From positions 1 through 18,379 of the forward strand of contig CALKRM010000005.1 in the NCBI GenBank assembly GCA_937989565.1: DNA of 18,379 nucleotides, in the 5' to 3' direction. Each line of letters starts with the position of its first letter. Position 1 is the stretch's first letter. Made by a program: the position numbers and the translations under genes. Below the pieces are notes generated by a model. That model was not told the origin of the DNA and searched no databases. It saw nothing but the letters and a program-made list of their open reading frames with translations. The DNA comes from an uncultured Candidatus Saccharibacteria bacterium. GTDB taxonomy: Bacteria > Patescibacteriota > Saccharimonadia > Saccharimonadales > Saccharimonadaceae. Positions 6,468 through 11,526 of this stretch are shown piece after piece.

Positions 6468-6893
6468 ATGACAACTTACTATACTGACGGCTCCGCTTCA
6501 CCGAATCCCGGTCCAGGTGGGTTTGCGGTTATTCGTGATCTTCAGCCTTATATTTTGGGGTCGGAAGATGGTGATACCACTAATATTCGCATGGAGGGCA
6601 AAGCTTTAATTGCAGCGTTGAAAGATGCTAATGGTGCGCCGTGCGTGATTTATTCTGATAGTGAATTTTGGATTAACGTGGTTACCAAATGGGCGCCGGG
6701 CTGGGAAAAGCGCGGCTGGATGAAAAAGGGTGGCGATATTAAAAATTTGGATATTGTGCGCGAATTATACGAACTATATTCGAATTCTCAGGCGGATTTG
6801 CGTTGGGTGCGCGGTCATGAGGGCGACGAAGGAAACGAATTGGCTGACGAATGGGCTAATCGGGCGCGTGAAGGCGAGAGATTAGCTAAATAA
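6468..6893 (+). CDS. rnhA: Ribonuclease HI
   Basis: This 141-aa protein has all the RNase HI hallmarks: YTDGSASPNPG at residues 5-15 with catalytic D7, RMEGKALIAAL with E43, IYSDSEFWIN with D64, and WVRGHEGDEGNELADEWA with H117 and D127. That completes the D-E-D-D metal site. It degrades the RNA strand of RNA-DNA hybrids, removing R-loops and primers in the cytoplasm. Length is normal for a bacterial type 1 enzyme, and the basic tryptophan-rich segment (WAPGWEKRGWMKKGG, 75-89) matches the handle region of E. coli RNase HI. It begins nine bases after the upstream stop codon, on its own leaderless promoter. Confidence 0.95.
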   Translation: MTTYYTDGSASPNPGPGGFAVIRDLQPYILGSEDGDTTNIRMEGKALIAALKDANGAPCVIYSDSEFWINVVTKWAPGWEKRGWMKKGGDIKNLDIVRELYELYSNSQADLRWVRGHEGDEGNELADEWANRAREGERLAK

Positions 6894-6917
6894 CTGCTAG
6901 CGACATCTGGTAAAAAT

Positions 6918-6926
6918 TGCTATACT
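6918..6926 (+). promoter_or_regulatory. Extended -10 promoter for the KwaB-like/Pif1 pair (leaderless)
   Basis: TGC-TATACT (box 6921-6926) ends 6 nt before ATG 6933. As the helicase gene begins one base after the first gene's stop, this one promoter probably drives both. Confidence 0.65.
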
Positions 6927-6932
6927 AGAAAA

Positions 6933-7910
6933 ATGGAAGAAGTGAGGGAAACGACTGATATTTTTTTGTGGGCAAATCAAAATGACGCAAAAAAGAATGA
7001 TTTACAGATAGAACTGTTCTTATTTAGCAAAAATTACACGCCGTATTTTATGCCGATAAAAGGCGATGTTGAGCAGCAGCTCAGACCGTTGTTTTTGTTT
7101 GATTATATCAATCAGGTCAATTTGGGCGCAGGTACTGGACTGAGCGTTCGTGATTATGAATTGAGCGAATCAGAAGATAATGTTCTGTTGAGGACTGATC
7201 TGGAAAAGGTTGGGCGAGCTGAAACGCTGATTCATTTGATTGAGCATGAACGTCACGACATCGTGGAGTTTTCGGAAACTGAGCACGAGTTTAAGCGTAT
7301 GAAGGGAATTGTGGCGCGATTTACCGATCCGAATAATCCTGACGCGACATTCTATACGGTTAAGCTAATCCAGCAAGGTCAGACGCTAAAGAGTGTGTTG
7401 GCTTGGGAGTTTTCTGATGGAAAGTTTGGTTCGTTTAGTGCGGAAGTTGGTTTTAAGGTTCCGGATGATAATCAAGTTTTGATTGTCGGTAAAGATATTT
7501 TTGCGTTTAATCCTGGAAAATTTGAGCGAATGTTTGGCTATGAGTATAAAAAGCAGGTGATTGCTGATAAAAAAGTAGCGGAAATTGAGAAGGAATATAA
7601 GCTAAGTTTTCCAGAGGGAATGGATCTTAATGCGCTAGTGAAGGAGCGCAAAAAGACGATTAATAAATTGCAGAAATTGGAGATCGGCGCAGTTAAACAG
7701 GAAGATGTTTTGGACTATGCTGATGAGATGCAATTGGAATTGATGAGCGATGATAATGGCGCGATTATTATCATGGACGGCAATGATTTGGATATGTTCG
7801 TAAATCTCATCAACGAGGATTATATCGAGAGCAAAATCACGGGTAAGCGTTACGAAATTAAATCGAAGAAGCTGCTCAGCGAGCCAGAAGGCGAACCGCC
7901 ACGAGGCTAA
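6933..7910 (+). CDS. KwaB-like (DUF4868-type) protein paired with a Pif1 helicase
   Basis: This is a 325-aa soluble protein. The best clue is DNQVLIVGKDIFAFNP followed by GKFERMFGYEYK (residues 179-206), which resembles the core of DUF4868/KwaB-like proteins: a strand pair ending in a phenylalanine-rich I-F-x-F-N, then F-E-x-x-F. KwaB is the DNA-binding partner of the Kiwa anti-phage defence system, where KwaA is a small membrane protein. The C-terminal third (236-310) is helical, ending in a predicted beta/helix segment (GAIIIMDGNDLDMFVNLINEDYIES). No KwaA-like membrane gene is nearby. Instead the gene ends one base before a Pif1-family helicase, so the two are almost certainly co-transcribed and may work together on DNA. 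The family call is from memory of the motif and is moderate; function is inferred. Confidence 0.5.
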   Translation: MEEVRETTDIFLWANQNDAKKNDLQIELFLFSKNYTPYFMPIKGDVEQQLRPLFLFDYINQVNLGAGTGLSVRDYELSESEDNVLLRTDLEKVGRAETLIHLIEHERHDIVEFSETEHEFKRMKGIVARFTDPNNPDATFYTVKLIQQGQTLKSVLAWEFSDGKFGSFSAEVGFKVPDDNQVLIVGKDIFAFNPGKFERMFGYEYKKQVIADKKVAEIEKEYKLSFPEGMDLNALVKERKKTINKLQKLEIGAVKQEDVLDYADEMQLELMSDDNGAIIIMDGNDLDMFVNLINEDYIESKITGKRYEIKSKKLLSEPEGEPPRG

Positions 7911-7911
7911 A

Positions 7912-9162
7912 ATGGATCAAGAATTAGCGCTGGCTATTTTACTGAGCGGTCGGTCAGCGTTGCTGACTGGCGCGGCTGGAACTGGCAAAACTCACCTGTT
8001 GAATACTTTTATTGCGCAGGCGCGAAAACGGGGTAAAAAGGTGTCGGTAACAGCGACAACTGGTCTGGCGGCGACGCATCTTGGGGGTAATACGATCCAC
8101 AGCTGGAGTGGTATTGGCGTAAGTGATCATTTGCCGAACAATTTTTTTGAACGATTGTCAAAAACGCGGCGTGATGTGATTTCCAAAACTGACGTGTTGA
8201 TCATTGACGAGATTTCAATGCTTCACGATTTTCGGCTGGATATGATTGATAAAGTTTTACGAACCGTCAGGGAAAATGATCAGCCGTTTGGTGGTATTCA
8301 GCTGGTGATGAGTGGCGATTTTTTCCAATTGCCGCCAGTGAATCGTCCGAACGAGCAGGGCGGCGGATTTGTGGTTTATTCTGATGCTTGGCAAGAACTT
8401 CAGCCGGCGGTTTTATATTTGGAGCGACAATATCGTCAGAATGATGAGCAGCTTTTGGAGATTTTGACCGCTTTAAGAACTGGCGATGTTAGGCGACGTC
8501 ACGTCGAGGCGTTGTTGGCGCGTACGGAAATTGAGCCGCCAGATGGTGATATTACGGAACTACACACCGTAAACGTTGATGTTGATGATATCAATATTCA
8601 AAAATTGGCGGAATTGCCAGGAGAAGAACGTTCGTATCAACAAACGACGACGGGCTCGAAAATTTATGTAGAGAATCTACAAAGGTCAGTTTTGGCTCCA
8701 GAAAATTTGGTGATTAAGCTGGGCGCGTTGGTGATGGCGGTTAAAAATTCGCCGCAAAAATTATATGCCAATGGAAGTATCGGCACGGTAGTTGATTTCG
8801 AGCCGCTGACGGAATATCCGGTTGTTGAGTTTCGAGACGGCCGTCGGGTGACGATGGTGCCGGATGTTTGGGAATTACGCGACGGAGAGCGCAAACGAGC
8901 GAGTATTTCTCAGGTTCCGCTGCGTTTGGCGTGGGCTATAACAGTTCACAAAAGTCAGGGAATGACGCTTGATGCGGCTAAGATTGACCTGAGAAAGGCG
9001 TTTGTCGAAGGTATGGGCTATGTGGCTTTGAGTCGCGTGCGAGATTTGGACAATTTGTATTTATATGGAATTAACCGTAGGGCGCTTGAAGTTTCTCATG
9101 ACGCGCTGGCAATCGATGAGGTTTTGAGGCAGGCAAGTAGGGAGTCTGCTGAGAGATATTAA
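7912..9162 (+). CDS. Pif1-family (SF1B) DNA helicase
   Basis: This 416-aa superfamily 1 helicase has the Pif1/RecD-like motif series: GAAGTGKT at residues 20-27 (Walker A), TATTGLAATHLGG (47-59, motif Ia), DVLIIDEISML (94-104, Walker B), SGDFFQLPPV (134-143, motif III), ERQYRQ (171-176, motif IV region), AITVHKSQGMTLD (342-354, motif V) and GYVALSRVR (369-377, motif VI). Such enzymes unwind DNA 5' to 3' using ATP and resolve G-quadruplexes, R-loops or stalled forks. The protein is almost pure helicase core, with no extra N-terminal domain. It starts at ATG 7912, one base after the KwaB-like stop, and is followed by a strong terminator, so the two-gene unit is closed. It may be a housekeeping helicase; the fixed pairing suggests a joint role. 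Confidence 0.92.
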   Translation: MDQELALAILLSGRSALLTGAAGTGKTHLLNTFIAQARKRGKKVSVTATTGLAATHLGGNTIHSWSGIGVSDHLPNNFFERLSKTRRDVISKTDVLIIDEISMLHDFRLDMIDKVLRTVRENDQPFGGIQLVMSGDFFQLPPVNRPNEQGGGFVVYSDAWQELQPAVLYLERQYRQNDEQLLEILTALRTGDVRRRHVEALLARTEIEPPDGDITELHTVNVDVDDINIQKLAELPGEERSYQQTTTGSKIYVENLQRSVLAPENLVIKLGALVMAVKNSPQKLYANGSIGTVVDFEPLTEYPVVEFRDGRRVTMVPDVWELRDGERKRASISQVPLRLAWAITVHKSQGMTLDAAKIDLRKAFVEGMGYVALSRVRDLDNLYLYGINRRALEVSHDALAIDEVLRQASRESAERY

Positions 9163-9193
9163 TAGCGTCGGCTTATATCAACTCAACACTAGG

Positions 9194-9226
9194 CTTTTCC
9201 ACAAAAATGTGGAAAAGTTTTTATTT
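9194..9226 (+). terminator. Rho-independent terminator before the dcw cluster
   Basis: A perfect 10-bp stem (CTTTTCCACA 9194-9203 with TGTGGAAAAG 9208-9217), an AAAA loop, then a T-rich tail (9218-9226). It ends the KwaB-like/helicase unit. Each arm also reads as TTTTCCACA, a near match to a DnaA box, so the same DNA could bind DnaA as an inverted pair. Confidence 0.85.
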
Positions 9227-9235
9227 GATGCAAAA

Positions 9236-9302
9236 ATGGGTAAAAAGTCATAAAAAGGGCTTGCAAGTGGGTAGCTGTGGGTAGTATAGTGGAGTCAGTG
9301 GA
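9236..9302 (+). promoter_or_regulatory. mraZ promoter with candidate MraZ operator repeats
   Basis: TTGCAA (9261-9266), an 18-nt spacer and TATAGT (9285-9290) form the promoter. GTGGGTA occurs at 9267-9273 and again at 9277-9283, exactly one helical turn apart inside the spacer; ATGGGTA lies at 9236-9242 and GTGGA at 9289-9293 and 9298-9302. MraZ is known to bind short repeated G-rich boxes (TGGGN-type in E. coli) upstream of its own gene, so this is a likely autoregulatory operator. Binding is inferred, not shown. Confidence 0.65.
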
Positions 9303-9370
9303 ACGAAAGTTGATGGAAAATCACCAACAAAAACAAACATCCACTACAAAAAACAACTAATCTACCACGA

Positions 9371-9378
9371 AGGAAGGA
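9371..9378 (+). promoter_or_regulatory. Shine-Dalgarno for mraZ, at the end of an A/C-rich leader
   Basis: AGGAAGGA precedes the GTG start at 9383 by 4 nt. The leader from about 9297 carries a small hairpin (9309-9328, one mismatch, loop AAAA) and then a stretch at 9321-9368 with no G at all. Unlike most genes to the left, mraZ therefore has a long structured-then-open 5' UTR. Confidence 0.6.
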
Positions 9379-9382
9379 CGAC

Positions 9383-9751
9383 GTGCAGACAGATTACTTT
9401 GAGCGTAAGTTGGACGACAAGCGACGCTTGACGATTCCGGCTGAACTCAGGGCAGAATTTGCATCAGGCGTCGTGCTAACTCGCGGTTTTGGCAAATATC
9501 TCCACTTATATCCACAGCAAATCTGGGATCGGGAAGTGGAAAGCGCTCTGACGGGAAGTATTCTGGACGAGCGGGTTGCTGACCTGAATGTTAAGTTCCG
9601 ACGAGGTAAAACCGCATCGGCGCTCGACCAAAAACAAGGACGAGTGACGATTGAGCAGCATTTGCTCGACTACGCTGGAATTGACAGAGAAGTCGTTGCT
9701 GTGCGAGCAGGGGAATATTTTCGGCTAATAGCGGCCGAGAATGCGGAATAG
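9383..9751 (+). CDS. mraZ: Transcriptional regulator / division cluster protein MraZ
   Basis: This 122-aa protein has two SpoVT/AbrB-like repeats. The first contains DDKRRLTIPAELR (residues 11-23), equivalent to the family's D-x-K-G-R-hydrophobic-x-x-P, and the second contains DQKQGRVTIEQHLLDYAGI (82-100). MraZ forms a ring and binds repeated boxes in its own promoter to control the division and cell-wall cluster. It is the conserved first gene of the dcw cluster and is followed by rsmH here, as usual. The start is GTG 9383 with a good ribosome binding site upstream. It is slightly shorter than E. coli MraZ (about 150 aa), mainly at the C-terminus. The G-rich repeats inside its promoter fit autoregulation. 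Confidence 0.95.
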   Translation: MQTDYFERKLDDKRRLTIPAELRAEFASGVVLTRGFGKYLHLYPQQIWDREVESALTGSILDERVADLNVKFRRGKTASALDQKQGRVTIEQHLLDYAGIDREVVAVRAGEYFRLIAAENAE

Positions 9752-9784
9752 TAGATTAGCTAAGCACCTTAACAATTAAAACCT

Positions 9785-10019
9785 CTCGAGATCAACTATC
9801 TGGGTATTTGAAAATGGCATGTGGCAATTTGCTCCACATTAAAAACGGCAACGCACCTTCCTCAAACACCTCCCAAAAAAACTCCACCTCACACATAAGT
9901 CTCTTTGGAAAACATGGTTGTTACTGACAATCAACAAATTTCCACTCTAAGACAACAAAAACAAACAAAACACAAATACAAAAAAGCCAGAATTAAATAT
10001 CCAGTTAGGTGATCTCGAG
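9785..10019. repeat. 235-bp G-poor element bounded by a 25-nt imperfect inverted repeat (candidate structured RNA or MITE-like element)
   Basis: The left arm 9785-9809 (starting CTCGAGATCA) and right arm 9995-10019 (ending TGATCTCGAG) are complementary at 22 of 25 positions, one further pair being G-U in RNA. Pairing resumes in register after a 5x5 internal loop (TGGC 9815-9818 with GCCA 9986-9989). A hairpin begins at the very next base (ATGTGG 9819-9824 with CCACAT 9834-9839), and another is possible further in (TGGAAA 9906-9911 with TTTCCA 9939-9944). The interior is very low in G and A/C-rich (especially 9849-9900 and 9952-9985). This is the whole mraZ-rsmH gap. No target-site duplication or transposase is seen. 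The right arm overlaps the -35 zone of the rsmH promoter. It may be a folded leader/ncRNA or a small mobile element; I cannot tell which. Confidence 0.55.
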
Positions 10020-10028
10020 CATTATTTC

Positions 10029-10036
10029 TGTATAAT
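10029..10036 (+). promoter_or_regulatory. -10 promoter for rsmH (leaderless)
   Basis: TGTATAAT (box 10031-10036) ends 6 nt before ATG 10043, so rsmH can be made from a leaderless transcript separate from the mraZ message. No -35 is obvious; the right arm of the inverted repeat covers that area. Confidence 0.65.
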
Positions 10037-10042
10037 GGAATA

Positions 10043-10963
10043 ATGATGAGTATTAAAGAACATCCACCACAGTCGGAAGAGTCTCAGACGGGCGAACCGA
10101 TGCATGTTCCCGTACTTTTGGAGATAACCCTTAGCAAGCTGCAGCCAGTCGAAGGCGAGTCGTATCTCGACTTGACGGCTGGCTATGGCGGCCATGCCAG
10201 GGCATTCTTAAATAGGACGGATAATTACTTGGACTCAGTGTTAGTAGATCGCGACGAAAACGCGATTAAAACATTGGGCGATTTGGCTGAAAAAGGCGTA
10301 ACTTTAATTCACAAAGATTTTGTGAGCGCAGCGCAAGATTTGGTCAAGCAGGGGCGTAAGTTTGACGTGATTTTGGCTGATTTGGGGGTGTCGTCACCGC
10401 AGCTTGACAGAGCAGAGAGAGGTTTTTCGTTCAGATTTGACGGTCCGCTAGACATGCGGATGGACAATCGGACGGAAATTACAGCGGCAGATATTGTCAA
10501 TTCGTATTCGGTTGACGAGCTGACGCAGCTGATTACTCGTTACGGCGAGGAGAACCTGGGGCGGGCCAGGCGAATTGCGCAGGCAATTGTAAAAGCTCGA
10601 CCAATTCAGGGAACGACTGAGCTGGCTGATCTGATCAAGCAAACCGTTGGTCGCGGTAGCATGAAGCATCATCCTGCGACTCGTACCTTTCAGGCGCTAC
10701 GCATTGAAGTCAATCGCGAACTTAAGCTGATTGAAGAACTATTGCCACTTTTGCCACGCTTACTTAATAAGGGTGGGCGAGTAGGAATAATTAGTTTTCA
10801 TAGCTTGGAAGATAGGTTGATTAAGCGTTACTTTTCGGAACAAGCAACGGCTGGTTATGAGGCTGAGCTGATTGTTCCAGAGAAAAAACCAGTGTCTGGA
10901 ACTGAAGATGTTCACAATCCGCGTAGTCGAAGTGCAAAATTTCGATACGCCGTGAAAAAATAA
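10043..10963 (+). CDS. rsmH: 16S rRNA (cytosine-1402 N4)-methyltransferase RsmH
   Basis: This 306-aa SAM-dependent methyltransferase (former MraW) modifies C1402 of 16S rRNA near the ribosomal P site. Diagnostic segments run in order: HVPVLLEI (22-29), YLDLTAGYGGHA (41-52, SAM-binding loop), ILADLGVSSPQLDRAERGFSF, GPLDMRMD, YGEENLGRARRIAQAIV, HHPATRTFQALRIEVN, SFHSLEDR and NPRSRSAKFR at the end. Length is normal for the family. The first of two tandem ATGs (10043) is chosen because it lies 6 nt from the -10 box. It follows mraZ, as in nearly all dcw clusters, but with an unusual 291-nt gap. Downstream is a small ORF, then ftsL. Confidence 0.97.
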   Translation: MMSIKEHPPQSEESQTGEPMHVPVLLEITLSKLQPVEGESYLDLTAGYGGHARAFLNRTDNYLDSVLVDRDENAIKTLGDLAEKGVTLIHKDFVSAAQDLVKQGRKFDVILADLGVSSPQLDRAERGFSFRFDGPLDMRMDNRTEITAADIVNSYSVDELTQLITRYGEENLGRARRIAQAIVKARPIQGTTELADLIKQTVGRGSMKHHPATRTFQALRIEVNRELKLIEELLPLLPRLLNKGGRVGIISFHSLEDRLIKRYFSEQATAGYEAELIVPEKKPVSGTEDVHNPRSRSAKFRYAVKK

Positions 10964-10986
10964 AACAAAAAAGAAGGAGGCACAAT

Positions 10987-11058
10987 ATGCCAATCCACAT
11001 CAAAGTAGAATTCCAGAATACAGACAAGGCAGAGACTGTTTCAGTACGCCGCGGCTAG
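10987..11058 (+). CDS. Candidate small ORF (23 aa) with strong Shine-Dalgarno, between rsmH and ftsL
   Basis: AAGAAGGAGG (10971-10980) is a near-perfect ribosome binding site, ending 6 nt before ATG 10987. The ORF encodes 23 residues, beginning MPIHIKVEFQNTDKAETV, and ends at TAG 11056-11058. It has no signal or membrane segment and does not match anything I know. A perfect 12-bp palindrome (TATTCCGGAATA, 11068-11079) and a hairpin follow, so it could be a leader peptide controlling the ftsL-ftsI-mraY-ftsW-murG-ftsQ block or a free microprotein. The quality of the ribosome binding site is the main argument that it is translated. Confidence 0.45.
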   Translation: MPIHIKVEFQNTDKAETVSVRRG

Positions 11059-11091
11059 ACTAAAGCGTATTCCGGAATATACCTTAGAAAG

Positions 11092-11124
11092 ACCAGCCTG
11101 TCTTTAACGGGCGGGCTGGTTTGT
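11092..11124 (+). terminator. Hairpin after the small ORF (weak terminator or attenuator)
   Basis: An 11-bp stem (ACCAGCCTGTC 11092-11102 with 11110-11120, including two G-U pairs) encloses a 7-nt loop, followed by TTGTT only, so the T tract is poor. Sitting between rsmH and ftsL, it might attenuate transcription or mark a processing site more than fully terminate it. Confidence 0.55.
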
Positions 11125-11163
11125 TATGCTAAACACAAATATAAACATAAAAGATAGAGACAA

Positions 11164-11505
11164 ATGACAAACACCACCACATTTACTTCACGACGTTCAC
11201 ACGGTCAATTGCGCCGAAATCAGAATTCTACACGTTTTCAGTCTCAGGTCAAACTTGGTCCTGTTGCTCATACAGTGCTAGTTGCATTGATGATTACAGT
11301 ACTGGGCTTGATTTATCTTACTCAGGCAACCAGACTTACAGCTTACGGCTATGAAGCTCAGAGTTTGGATACAAAAATCACCGAACTAAGCGCAAAAAAA
11401 TCAGAATTGGAAGTTCAGAATGCACGCTTGACGGCGCTAGAGAAGGTGAAGAATAGCAATGTCGCTTCAGCTATGACGACAACCGAAACGCATTACGCTC
11501 AATAG
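11164..11505 (+). CDS. ftsL: FtsL-like septum protein
   Basis: This 113-aa protein has the bitopic FtsL/DivIC architecture: a basic cytoplasmic N-terminus (residues 1-32, rich in R, Q and N), one membrane segment (about 33-53, PVAHTVLVALMITVLGLIYL), then a periplasmic/extracellular heptad-like coiled coil (about 64-95). FtsL proteins pair with FtsB/DivIC and FtsQ/DivIB to activate FtsW-FtsI. Sequence conservation in this family is low, so topology and the position between rsmH and ftsI carry the call. The start ATG 11164 lacks a strong Shine-Dalgarno. The internal ftsI promoter begins at its stop codon. Confidence 0.75.
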   Translation: MTNTTTFTSRRSHGQLRRNQNSTRFQSQVKLGPVAHTVLVALMITVLGLIYLTQATRLTAYGYEAQSLDTKITELSAKKSELEVQNARLTALEKVKNSNVASAMTTTETHYAQ

Positions 11506-11514
11506 TGATATAAT
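11506..11514 (+). promoter_or_regulatory. Extended -10 promoter for ftsI, inside the dcw cluster
   Basis: TGA-TATAAT (box 11509-11514) starts right after the ftsL TAG and lies 12 nt before ATG 11527, predicting a leader of about 5 nt. It would let ftsI and genes downstream be transcribed independently of mraZ. Confidence 0.65.
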
Positions 11515-11526
11515 AAAATAAGCAAT

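Noticed and set aside
6933..7910. Complete Kiwa defence system
   Set aside because: No small membrane protein resembling KwaA is adjacent; only a KwaB-like partner and a helicase are present.
9814..9927. 37-codon ORF inside the inverted-repeat element
   Set aside because: No ribosome binding site or promoter at a fitting distance; its first codons lie in the paired stem and hairpin, and the peptide is low complexity.
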